37,401 nucleotides of DNA from Pseudomonadota bacterium (GTDB taxonomy: Bacteria > Pseudomonadota > Alphaproteobacteria > Rhizobiales > Xanthobacteraceae): assembly GCA_018240595.1 (NCBI GenBank), contig JAFEFL010000036.1:1-37401 (forward strand). The letters are read 5' to 3'. The stretch's first letter is position 1. Each line of letters starts with the position of its first letter. Shown piece after piece: positions 27,921 to 36,576 of the stretch. A program made the position numbers and the translations under genes. The notes below the pieces were generated by a model. The model saw nothing but the letters and a program-made list of their open reading frames with translations. It was not told the DNA's origin and made no database searches.

Positions 27921-28310
27921 TCACTCGCCCTCGTCTTCCGGGACTTCTTCCGGCGGCGCCAGGCCCTCGAGGCCTTTGAGCAGCTCTTCCTCGGTCATGC
28001 GATCCGGCACGACAACGTCGGCATCGTCGGCATCCACGCCACCGGCGCCAATCAGCGGCGCTTCCGGTTCGGGCTCGTCCACCTCGACGTATTTCTGCAA
28101 GGAGTGGATCAGATCTTCCTTCAGATCGCCCGGCGAGACGGTCGTTTCGGCGATCTCGCGCAGCGAGACGACCGGGTTCTTATCGTTGTCGCGATCGACG
28201 GTAATCTGCGACCCCGACGAAATCATGCGCGCGCGGTGGCTCGCCAGAAGCACGAGGTCGAAACGATTTTCTACCTTGTCGATGCAGTCTTCAACGGTGA
28301 CACGGGCCAT
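27921..28310 (-). CDS. rpoZ: DNA-directed RNA polymerase omega subunit
   Basis: A 129-residue subunit that wraps the beta-prime C-terminus and stabilises RNA polymerase. [20 protein letters not shown] and [13 protein letters not shown] are the conserved omega signature. The acidic, low-complexity tail ([19 protein letters not shown]) is typical of alphaproteobacterial omega. The ATG at 28310 is chosen from the family start; GAGGAG lies about 10 bases upstream. A promoter-like pair lies at 28356-28384 and a strong terminator follows, so it is a single-gene transcript. Omega is one binding site of ppGpp in some bacteria, and rsh lies next downstream. Confidence 0.96.
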   Translation of the reverse strand: MARVTVEDCIDKVENRFDLVLLASHRARMISSGSQITVDRDNDKNPVVSLREIAETTVSPGDLKEDLIHSLQKYVEVDEPEPEAPLIGAGGVDADDADVVVPDRMTEEELLKGLEGLAPPEEVPEDEGE

Positions 28311-28638
28311 CGGCTCGTCACTCCTCAAGGTGGTAGGATTTCGTGAGTTATTGGCTACCTATCCCTTGCGACCGTGTTTTTCAACCCTTTTTTGTCTTGG
28401 TTTAGCCTCATCTTCCTGTTAGCGGAAAGGCTTGCGACCGCAAAACAGGCTGGCCGGACAAGGAATTACCGGTTGAGGCTTCGATTGCGCGGGGGTGCCA
28501 AACTGAATTGTTCAAACAGGTGCCGTTGAGACCCAGATCAGCCCCTGCCCACAGCGCCGCCGGCATCACGCCGCGCTCGCACAAGGCTGACGCCGCATCC
28601 GGCACGACACATATCGCCTCTCGTCGAAGAGAACAGGA
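28311..28638. other. Divergent intergenic region between rpoZ and the NYN-domain gene
   Basis: About 330 bases. The rpoZ side holds a promoter-like pair and a T-rich stretch (28377-28400). The right part shows no stable hairpin, ribosome site or family-like frame that I can recognise on either strand until the NYN start. I checked it for a tmRNA or 6S-like gene and saw no convincing signature. Confidence 0.45.
28356..28384 (-). promoter_or_regulatory. Candidate housekeeping promoter of rpoZ
   Basis: On the minus strand TTGAAA (28384-28379) is followed after exactly 17 bases by TAGGTA (28361-28356). The spacing is optimal, the -35 is close to TTGACA and the -10 is weaker. The start of transcription would be about 40 bases before the rpoZ ATG. 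Confidence 0.45.
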
Positions 28639-29307
28639 ATGACCATGCCCGGCGAAAAGATCGCTTTGTTCATTGATGGCGCCAACCTGTATGCCACCGC
28701 CAAATCGCTCGGCTTCGATATCGATTACAAGAAACTGCTCAAGGAATTTCAGGGTCGCGGCAATCTGCTGCGCGCGTTCTATTACACCGCCGTCATCGAG
28801 GATCAGGAATACTCATCGATCCGCCCGCTGATCGACTGGCTCGATTACAACGGCTACGCGGTCGTCACCAAGGCGACCAAGGAATTCGTCGACCAGACCG
28901 GCCGGCGCAAGGTCAAGGGCAACATGGACATCGAGCTCGCGGTCGATGCCATGGAGATCGCCAGCCACATCGACCACATGGTGCTGTTCTCCGGCGATGG
29001 TGACTTCACCCGCCTGGTCGAAGCCGTGCAGCGCAAGGGCGTGCGCGTCACCGTGATCTCGACGGTGACCACCCAGCCACCGATGGTGGCGGACGAGTTG
29101 CGCCGTCAGGCCGACGTCTTCACCGACATCATCACCTTGCAGAGCAAGATCGGCCGCGATCCGTCCGAACGCCCGGTTCGTCCGCGCGACACCGACAGCA
29201 GCCATGGTCACGGCCATACGCCGCAATTCCTGCAACGCGGCCCGGCGACGCCGCAGCGCGCGCCGGCCAATGCCGCGGCGATGGACGACGAAGAGAACTA
29301 CGAATAA
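28639..29307 (+). CDS. NYN domain protein (LabA/DUF88 family)
   Basis: A 222-residue cytosolic protein with a PIN-like NYN domain. The acidic residues expected for a metal-dependent RNase are present: FIDGANLY near the start, KGNMDIELAVDAM in the middle and FSGDGDFTRLV, giving an Asp cluster. The last 50 residues are a low-complexity, His/Pro/Gln-rich tail (SSHGHGHTPQF) and end in DDEENYE. The ATG at 28639 or one at 28645 is possible; both have purine-rich sequence upstream. The uracil-DNA glycosylase gene follows 9 bases later, so they form an operon. The family is thought to act on RNA, but no substrate is known here. Confidence 0.88.
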   Translation: MTMPGEKIALFIDGANLYATAKSLGFDIDYKKLLKEFQGRGNLLRAFYYTAVIEDQEYSSIRPLIDWLDYNGYAVVTKATKEFVDQTGRRKVKGNMDIELAVDAMEIASHIDHMVLFSGDGDFTRLVEAVQRKGVRVTVISTVTTQPPMVADELRRQADVFTDIITLQSKIGRDPSERPVRPRDTDSSHGHGHTPQFLQRGPATPQRAPANAAAMDDEENYE

Positions 29308-29316
29308 CAATCGGCC

Positions 29317-29964
29317 ATGGCCAAGAGTGTCGGCAAGCCGGGGCGCGATTGTCCGCGCTGTCCCCGGCTCGTGCATTTCCGTGAGACCTGGCGCGAGAAG
29401 CAGCCGGACTGGTTCAATGCGCCGGTGCCGTCGTTCGGCGACGCCGACGCCAGCCTGCTGATCGTCGGCCTGGCGCCCGGCCTGCAAGGCGCCAACCGCA
29501 CCGGCCGGCCCTTCACAGGCGACTACGCCGGCGTCCTGCTCTACGACACGCTCGGCCGCTACGGCTTCGCCAAGGGCACCTTCGATGCCCGCATCGACGA
29601 CGGCCTCACCCTCACCGGCTGCCGCATCACCAACGCCGTGCGCTGCGTCCCGCCAGAGAACAAGCCGACGCCGGCCGAGATCAACACCTGCCGCGACTTC
29701 CTCAAGGAAACATTCGCCGAGATGCCGAAGCTGCGCGCCATCGTCGCGCTCGGCGCCATCGCTCATGCCAGCGTGCTGACATCCTTCGCCGCCAAGAAAT
29801 CGGCGCACCCGTTCAAGCACGGCGCGCATTATCAGCTCGGCGCGTTCAGACTGTTCTCGAGCTATCACTGCTCGCGCTACAACACGAACACCGGCGTTCT
29901 GACGCCGGACATGTTTCGCGCGGTATTCAAAAGCGTCCGCGACTATATCGACGCCTCCGCCTGA
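29317..29964 (+). CDS. Uracil-DNA glycosylase, family 5-like (UDGb), iron-sulfur type
   Basis: A 215-residue base-excision-repair protein. Motif A reads GLAPGLQGANRTGRPFTGD, as in family 5 enzymes, which lack the polar catalytic residue of families 1 and 4 at that point and have a broad substrate range (uracil, hypoxanthine and others). The C-terminal loop SYHCSRYNTNTG replaces the usual His-Pro-Ser. Cys12, Cys15, Cys110 and Cys125 are placed for the [4Fe-4S] cluster. The ATG at 29317 follows the NYN stop by 9 bases. The function as glycosylase is inferred from family motifs. Confidence 0.88.
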   Translation: MAKSVGKPGRDCPRCPRLVHFRETWREKQPDWFNAPVPSFGDADASLLIVGLAPGLQGANRTGRPFTGDYAGVLLYDTLGRYGFAKGTFDARIDDGLTLTGCRITNAVRCVPPENKPTPAEINTCRDFLKETFAEMPKLRAIVALGAIAHASVLTSFAAKKSAHPFKHGAHYQLGAFRLFSSYHCSRYNTNTGVLTPDMFRAVFKSVRDYIDASA

Positions 29965-30153
29965 ACGGCGCTCTACGGCCGCGCCGACGACCAGCTTCGA
30001 CCGCAAAATGGCGCTCCCTTGCCGCCGCAGCGACATGCCGGCGATGCAAGAGCCGCGTTTTGTCGCGTGGCGGAACCGATGCGCTGCGATAAGGTTCCCC
30101 TTCAAGGGCCTTTGCCGCGCCGTGCGGCGACCGTTTTCTCAGGGAGCGACCCG

Positions 30154-30672
30154 ATGAGCATGAAGAATCACCTGCTGATGGCCGGCTTGACCGTCCTGAT
30201 CGGCGCCGCGGCGCTGCCGGCCGCCGCGCAAACCGCGAGCGCCCCGCTCAAGGATGCGCAGGGCAAGGAGGTCGGCTCGGCCAATCTGACGCAGACGCCG
30301 CGCGGCGTGCTGATCAACGTCGCGGTGAAGGGCCTGCCGCCGGGCGAGCACGCCTTTCACGTCCACGCCGTCGGCAAGTGCGAACCGCCCTTCACCACCG
30401 CCGGCGGCCACTTCAATCCCGACAATAAGAAGCACGGCCTGATGGCCAATGACGGCGCCCATGCCGGCGACATGCCGAATCTGCACATCCCGCAGAGCGG
30501 CGATCTCAATGTCGAAGTGCTCAACGCCGCGGTGACGCTGGAGAAGGGCAAGCCGAATTCGCTGCTCGACGCCGACGGCTCGGCGCTGATCATTCATGCC
30601 GGCTCGGACGACTACAAGACCGATCCGACCGGCGAAGCCGGCGGCCGCATTGCCTGTGGGGTGATTCAGTAG
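30154..30672 (+). CDS. sodC: Periplasmic Cu/Zn superoxide dismutase
   Basis: A 172-residue exported enzyme that dismutates superoxide. The signal peptide ends near PAAA-QT (residue 25). All metal ligands are present: His69, His71 (FHVHAVG), His86 (GGHFNP), His94, His103, Asp106 and His148 (IIHAGSDDY). Cys76 and Cys168 form the conserved disulfide. The ATG at 30154 has AGGGAG seven bases upstream; a longer open frame before it has no family match. It follows the glycosylase gene by 189 bases and ends five bases from the convergent DJ-1/PfpI gene. Confidence 0.95.
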   Translation: MSMKNHLLMAGLTVLIGAAALPAAAQTASAPLKDAQGKEVGSANLTQTPRGVLINVAVKGLPPGEHAFHVHAVGKCEPPFTTAGGHFNPDNKKHGLMANDGAHAGDMPNLHIPQSGDLNVEVLNAAVTLEKGKPNSLLDADGSALIIHAGSDDYKTDPTGEAGGRIACGVIQ

Positions 30673-30677
30673 GAACG

Positions 30678-31367
30678 CTAAAGCGCGGTGCCGAGCTTGC
30701 GGCCAACGCGGGCCGCGACCTCGCGCCGTGCCTCGTTCAGCGCGGTCAATTTGGCGTTAAGCGCGGCAAGCGTTTCCGGCTTGGCGGTTTTCGGCGAGCC
30801 GCTGTCGAAGGGCGGCGCCGGGTCGTACTCGATCTGCAACTGGATTTCACGCGCCACGGCCTCGCCTTCGAGAATGGCGGCCAGCGACAGGGCAAAATCG
30901 ATACCCGAAGTCACCCCGGCGCCGGTGACGACATTGCCGTCGACCACGACCTTTTCGCTCACCGGAATGGCACCGAGCGGCTTGAGGTGCTCGAGCGCCG
31001 CCCAGTGGCAGGTCGCGCGCTTGCCCTTCAGCAGCCCGGCCGCGCCTAGCACCAGCGAGCCGGTGCAGACCGAGGTCAGGTATTTCGCGGAGACTGCCTG
31101 CCGGCGCAGGAAGGCCAGCGCCTCCTCGTCCTCCATCAGATCCTGCTGACCGGGTCCGCCGGGGACCATGACGATGTCGAGCGGCGGACAGCTTGCGTAG
31201 GTCACCGTCGACACGATCTGCATGCCGCGGTCGGTGGTGACCGGGTCGAGCGTGCGCGCGATGAGTTCGACCTTGGTGTCCGGCAGGCGCGCCAGCACTT
31301 CGTACGGCCCCGTCATGTCGAGCTGGGTGAGGCGGGGAAAGATCAGCATGCCGATCAGGCGGGTCAT
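30678..31367 (-). CDS. DJ-1/PfpI family protein, isonitrile hydratase-like
   Basis: A 229-residue cytosolic protein with the class I glutamine-amidotransferase-like fold. The nucleophile elbow is SVCTGSLVLGAAGLL with Cys101, and Asp17 lies in QLDMTGPYEV. The same two residue positions serve in the isonitrile hydratase InhA of Pseudomonas putida, which converts isonitriles to N-substituted formamides. VMVPGGPGQQDLM is the expected glycine-rich loop. The C-terminal tail of about 40 residues is basic and helical. Members are also often called transcriptional-regulator-like but this one has no AraC DNA-binding domain. It starts 14 bases after the smpB stop on the same strand. Confidence 0.85.
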   Translation of the reverse strand: MTRLIGMLIFPRLTQLDMTGPYEVLARLPDTKVELIARTLDPVTTDRGMQIVSTVTYASCPPLDIVMVPGGPGQQDLMEDEEALAFLRRQAVSAKYLTSVCTGSLVLGAAGLLKGKRATCHWAALEHLKPLGAIPVSEKVVVDGNVVTGAGVTSGIDFALSLAAILEGEAVAREIQLQIEYDPAPPFDSGSPKTAKPETLAALNAKLTALNEARREVAARVGRKLGTAL

Positions 31368-31381
31368 TGGTGAGAACTCCG

Positions 31382-31855
31382 CTAGCCTTTGTCCCGCATC
31401 AGCCGACTCTTCTCGCGATTCCAGGTGCGCTTCTTGTCGGACTCACGCTTGTCGTGGAGCTTTTTGCCCTTGGCGAGGGCGATCTCGATCTTGGCGCGGC
31501 CCTTGTCGTTGAAATAGACCTTGAGCGGCACGATGGTCATGCCCTCCCGCTCGACCGCGTTGGCGAGCTTGTTGATCTGCCGCTCGTGCAGCAGCAGCTT
31601 GCGCAAACGCTTGGGCGCATGGTTCTCGCGGTGCGCCTGGAAGTATTCGGGGATGTTGGCGTTGACGAGCCAGATCTCGCCGCCTTTGGCGTCGGCGTAG
31701 GACTCCGCGATCGTCGCCTTGCCGTTACGCAGCGACTTGACCTCGCTGCCGGTCAGAACGAGGCCGGCCTCGAAGGTTTCTTCGATCGAATAATTGAACC
31801 GCGCCTTGCGGTTTTCCGCGACCGTCTTGAAACGGCGCTCGTCTTTGCCAGCCAT
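31382..31855 (-). CDS. smpB: SsrA-binding protein SmpB
   Basis: A 157-residue tmRNA-binding protein needed for rescue of stalled ribosomes by trans-translation. The family start [20 protein letters not shown] and [15 protein letters not shown] are clear, with the OB-fold core and a basic C-terminal tail ([16 protein letters not shown]) that enters the mRNA channel. The length is standard. It lies 125 bases downstream of dapA and 14 bases upstream of the DJ-1/PfpI gene on the minus strand. The partner tmRNA gene is not visible in this window. Confidence 0.97.
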   Translation of the reverse strand: MAGKDERRFKTVAENRKARFNYSIEETFEAGLVLTGSEVKSLRNGKATIAESYADAKGGEIWLVNANIPEYFQAHRENHAPKRLRKLLLHERQINKLANAVEREGMTIVPLKVYFNDKGRAKIEIALAKGKKLHDKRESDKKRTWNREKSRLMRDKG

Positions 31856-31980
31856 GGAACCAATATAGGGACGAAACGGCGCGCCGGTGAGGTGCCCCCC
31901 GTCCGACGCGCCTGTTAAAGTGAAATCTTCAAATCAGGAAATGCCGGCAAGATTTTGAAATACCGACATTTCCCTCGAGG

Positions 31981-32883
<903 letters not shown>

Positions 32884-33153
32884 GGTGAAATCTCCTTAAC
32901 CAGTCTGTGCGGATATCCGCAGGTGCATTGTTATCGGGTCGGTATGCCTGAAGAAAGCCCCCGGAAGGCCCATTTGATGGCGGGCCGCCAAGCTTTCGCC
33001 GCCGTTCCGGACTAACCCTACCGGCAGGTTCGGGGGCTGGGGTATCCCTTCCCGTGCCATTTTGCCCTAAGGGGAGACAGGCTGGGCCCGTTGTATGAGT
33101 CGGGCGCCAAAGCGACACGCCAACCGCGCCCGCTGGGGCCTAGAGGCTACGGT

Positions 33154-35568
33154 TTGCAGGACGGATCGAAGCAGTCGTTTGCGAGTTTCTGGATCGCGCT
33201 GATCGCCGCCGGCGGTCTCGGCGGCTCCCTTTTGGCTCTGCCGGCTTTCGCCCAACCGGACGCAAAGAAGCCCGAGGCGAAGGTCGAGGCCAAGGCCAAG
33301 GCCAAATCTCACGCGAAGACGCAGGCGAAGGCCGAGACAAAAACGCACGCCAACACACGCGCCAAGGGCACCGTCAAGACCGAAGCGAAGGCGCACAAGC
33401 CCATGGCGAAAGCCAGGCACGTCTCGGTTCCGATGCCGCAGGACCGGCCCGGCGTCGCGGCCGCCAAGGCCGCCGCCTCCGGCCACGCCCCGCTGCAACT
33501 GGTGCCGACCGCCGTCGCCAGCCCGGCGCCGCAAGGGGCCGATGCCTACGCCCAGGCTGGGGCCGGCCTCCGCGGCGCGATGTTCGCCGGCCGCGCGACA
33601 CTCAAGCCGCTCGCCCGCCCCGTCGCCGGTCCGTTCGCGATCGCGCCGACGTCGGTGACGTCGGACTCCGATATTGCGGCGCTCAAGCGCGTCAGCGAAG
33701 CCGCGCGCAAAGGTGAAGACGGCGCCGCCGACAGCGCCGAACGCACCATCGCCGACCCCGTCGCCCGCAAGCTCGCGGAATACATGATCCTGCGCAGCTA
33801 CAACACCAAACCCAATTTCGACCGCTACGCCAGTTTCGTCACGCAGAACCCCGACTGGCCGCACGTTCCGCTGTTCCGCCGCCGCGCCGAGAACGCGCTG
33901 TGGAACGACAACATCGGCGACCCGCAAGTGCTGGCGTTTTTCGCGCACCAGAAGCCGACCACGGCGAAGGGGCGCTACGTGCTGGCGCGCGCCCTGCTCG
34001 CGCGCGGCGATCGCGCCGGGGCCGAGGCGCTGGTCCGCTACGCCTGGCGCAACCAGGATTGCAGTGCCGACGTCGAGAAGCGCGTGCTCGAGACGTTCGG
34101 CGGCATGCTGACCCGCGAGGACCACAAGGTCCGCATGGACGACCGGCTCTACAGCGGCGACACCGAAGCCGGCATGCGGGCTGCCGAGCGGCTTGGGGGT
34201 TCCGATCTCGCCCTTGCCAAGGCCTGGATCGCCGTCATCAAGCGGGCCGGCAATGCCAAGGCCTTGCTCGACGCGGTGCCGTCGTCGGCGCATCGCGAGC
34301 CCGGCTACATCTTTGCCCGTGCCCAGTGGCTGCGTAAGAACGATCATCCCGAGGAAGCTGGCCGGCTGATCCTATCGGCACCCAAGGATGGCCCGTTCGT
34401 CGACGCCAACGAATGGTGGCAGGAGCGCCGCATTCTTGTGCGCGACCTGCTCGACAACAACGATGCCCAGACCGCCTATCGCGTCGCCCGTGACGCGGCG
34501 ACGCCGACACAGGGCAATTACCGCGTCGACAAGCACTTCACCGCCGGCTGGATCGCGCTGCGCTTCCTGCACGACCCCAAGACCGCGGCTGCGCATTTTG
34601 CGCTGATCAATCAGGGCACCGACAACCCCCACGCGCTGTCCCGCGGCGGCTACTGGCAAGGCCGCGCCGCAGAGGCGATGGGCCAGGAAGCGCAGGCGCG
34701 CAAGTATTACAGCGAGGCGGCTCAGTTCAGCGCTACCTATTACGGCCAGCTCGCCCGTGCCCGGCTGCGGCTGCCCGATATCGGTCTCGTCGGCCCGCCG
34801 CATTTCACGCCGCAGGAACGCAACGTGCTGGCCAATACCGAGGTCGTGCGCGCGGTCGAGCTGCTCTACAAGCTCGACGAACGCGACATGATCGCCTCGA
34901 TCTATGCCGAGCTCGGCGAAAGCGGCACCGACGTCGCCGGCATGGCGATGCTCGGCGAGGTCGCGGCCCAGCACAAGGATCCGCGCGCCATGGTGCTGAT
35001 CGGCAAAGGCGGTCTCGGCCGCGGTCTGCCGCTCGACTACTACGCGTTTCCGACCCTCGGGCTGCCCGCGTATCAGCCGATCACCTCGCCGGTCGAACCG
35101 GCGCTGGTCTATTCAATCGCGCGTCAGGAAAGTCACTTCAATCAGAAGGTCGTGTCGCCGGCCAAGGCGATGGGCTTCATGCAGGTGACGCCAGTCGCAG
35201 CACAAGACACCGCCAAGCGCTTCAAGGCGCCGTACAACAAGGCCCGCCTGCTCACCGACGCCGTTTACAACATGCAGATGGGCGCCGCCGAATTGTCGAT
35301 GCTGCTGTCGACCTATGACGGCTCCTATCTGATGACCTTCGCCGGTTACAATGCCGGGCGCGGCCGCGTCCGTCAGTGGGTCGCCGCCTATGGCGATCCG
35401 CGCGATCCCAATGTCGATCCGGTCGATTGGTGCGAGCGCATTCCACTCTCCGAGACGCGCAATTACGTGCAGCGGATCATGGAGAACATGCAGGTTTACC
35501 GGGCGCGGTTCGGCGGCGGCAACAAGCTGGTCATCGAAGCCGACCTGCGCCGCGGCGCGCCGCGCTAG
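33154..35568 (+). CDS. Soluble lytic murein transglycosylase (Slt70-like)
   Basis: An approximately 804-residue periplasmic enzyme that cleaves peptidoglycan glycan strands to 1,6-anhydromuropeptides. A signal peptide (SFASFWIALIAAGGLGGSLL, cleaved near AFA-QP) leads into a Lys/Ala-rich linker of about 50 residues. A long helical superhelix, like the U-ring of Slt70, precedes the catalytic domain, where Glu659 lies in IARQESHFN, followed by SPAKAMGFMQVTP and AGYNAGRGRV. The TTG at 33154 is preferred because AGAGG lies seven bases upstream and it gives a compact signal peptide; a TTG at 33091 in the same frame is an alternative. The hydrolase gene follows by 40 bases. Confidence 0.92.
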   Translation: MQDGSKQSFASFWIALIAAGGLGGSLLALPAFAQPDAKKPEAKVEAKAKAKSHAKTQAKAETKTHANTRAKGTVKTEAKAHKPMAKARHVSVPMPQDRPGVAAAKAAASGHAPLQLVPTAVASPAPQGADAYAQAGAGLRGAMFAGRATLKPLARPVAGPFAIAPTSVTSDSDIAALKRVSEAARKGEDGAADSAERTIADPVARKLAEYMILRSYNTKPNFDRYASFVTQNPDWPHVPLFRRRAENALWNDNIGDPQVLAFFAHQKPTTAKGRYVLARALLARGDRAGAEALVRYAWRNQDCSADVEKRVLETFGGMLTREDHKVRMDDRLYSGDTEAGMRAAERLGGSDLALAKAWIAVIKRAGNAKALLDAVPSSAHREPGYIFARAQWLRKNDHPEEAGRLILSAPKDGPFVDANEWWQERRILVRDLLDNNDAQTAYRVARDAATPTQGNYRVDKHFTAGWIALRFLHDPKTAAAHFALINQGTDNPHALSRGGYWQGRAAEAMGQEAQARKYYSEAAQFSATYYGQLARARLRLPDIGLVGPPHFTPQERNVLANTEVVRAVELLYKLDERDMIASIYAELGESGTDVAGMAMLGEVAAQHKDPRAMVLIGKGGLGRGLPLDYYAFPTLGLPAYQPITSPVEPALVYSIARQESHFNQKVVSPAKAMGFMQVTPVAAQDTAKRFKAPYNKARLLTDAVYNMQMGAAELSMLLSTYDGSYLMTFAGYNAGRGRVRQWVAAYGDPRDPNVDPVDWCERIPLSETRNYVQRIMENMQVYRARFGGGNKLVIEADLRRGAPR

Positions 35569-35608
35569 CTCCGATTGCACGGCGAGCCGGCCTCGCTAGT
35601 GTGAGGGC

Positions 35609-36496
35609 ATGACCGGCACCCCCGTTTCCCGATTCATCACCGCCAGCGATGGCTTGAAGCTGCATGTCCACGAGTACGGGCGGGACAGCACCTCCCTGCC
35701 CGTCATCTGCCTGCCCGGCCTGACGCGCACGGCCGAGGACTTCGACACCCTGGCCACAGCATTGTCGGCCGAGGGCCGACGCATTATCGCGGTCGATTAT
35801 CGCGGCCGCGGCCGCTCCGAGTACGATCGCGATCCAGCGAAATATTCGCTGCCGGTCGAGCTCGACGACGTCATGACCATCCTCGCCGCGCTCCAGTGCG
35901 AGCCGGCGGTGTTCGTCGGCACCTCGCGCGGCGGCCTCCTGACTATGTTGCTGGCTGCGGTGCGGCCGCAGGCCATCGCCGGCGCCGTACTCAACGATAT
36001 CGGTCCGGTGCTGGAGCCGGCTGGGCTTGAGCGCATCAAAGGCTATGTGGGCAAGCTGCCGCAGCCGAAGAACTACGATGACGCGGCGGCGATTCTGATG
36101 CGGCTGTTCGGCCCGCAGTTCCCGAAGCTGATGCTGGACGACTGGCGCAAGAGCGCGCGCCGTGGTTTTGCGGAGAAAGACGGCGTTCTGGTGCCGACCT
36201 ATGACGTAGCGTTGATGCGGACTTTGGCCGACCTCGATGTGTCGAAACCGATTCCTGACCTGTGGCCACAATTCGAGGCGCTGGCCGGCGTGCCGGTCAT
36301 GGTCGTGCGCGGCGAACTATCGGACTTGCTGTCGGCGGCGACCGTCGCGGAGATGGGCCGGCGGCACTCCTCGCTCGAAACGCTCGTGGTGCCCAACCAG
36401 GGCCACGCGCCCCTGCTCGCCGAAGGTGACGTCATGGCCCGCATTGCCGCTTTCGTGAGGCGCTGCGACGATCGGCGCGCGGCGCTGCCGGCCTGA
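35609..36496 (+). CDS. Alpha/beta hydrolase
   Basis: A 295-residue cytosolic hydrolase. The nucleophile elbow reads GTSRGG with Ser106, the oxyanion region is LPGLTRTAEDF, the acid is probably the Asp in RGELSDLLS and the histidine lies in NQGHAPLL. YRGRGRSEYD is typical of the esterase/haloperoxidase-like branch. The substrate cannot be deduced. The ATG at 35609 has GAGGG just upstream. It lies 40 bases after the lytic transglycosylase on the same strand and may be co-transcribed. Confidence 0.88.
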   Translation: MTGTPVSRFITASDGLKLHVHEYGRDSTSLPVICLPGLTRTAEDFDTLATALSAEGRRIIAVDYRGRGRSEYDRDPAKYSLPVELDDVMTILAALQCEPAVFVGTSRGGLLTMLLAAVRPQAIAGAVLNDIGPVLEPAGLERIKGYVGKLPQPKNYDDAAAILMRLFGPQFPKLMLDDWRKSARRGFAEKDGVLVPTYDVALMRTLADLDVSKPIPDLWPQFEALAGVPVMVVRGELSDLLSAATVAEMGRRHSSLETLVVPNQGHAPLLAEGDVMARIAAFVRRCDDRRAALPA

Positions 36497-36515
36497 CCGC
36501 CCACGCAGGTTTGGC

Positions 36516-36549
36516 AAAAAGAAACCCCCGGCGATTGCTCGCCGGGGGC
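36516..36549 (-). terminator. Rho-independent terminator of the porin gene
   Basis: A 9-bp stem CCCCCGGCG/CGCCGGGGG (36525-36533 and 36540-36548) with a 6-base loop is followed on the minus strand by TTTCTTTTT. It may also slow plus-strand transcription from the hydrolase gene. Confidence 0.9.
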
Positions 36550-36576
36550 TCTTAACATCAACCCGTGATCGTTGGA

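Noticed and set aside
28311..28638. A tmRNA or 6S RNA gene in the rpoZ-NYN gap
   Set aside because: I found no tag-peptide coding sequence, acceptor-like ends or long bulged stem. smpB is in the window, but ssrA is not visible.
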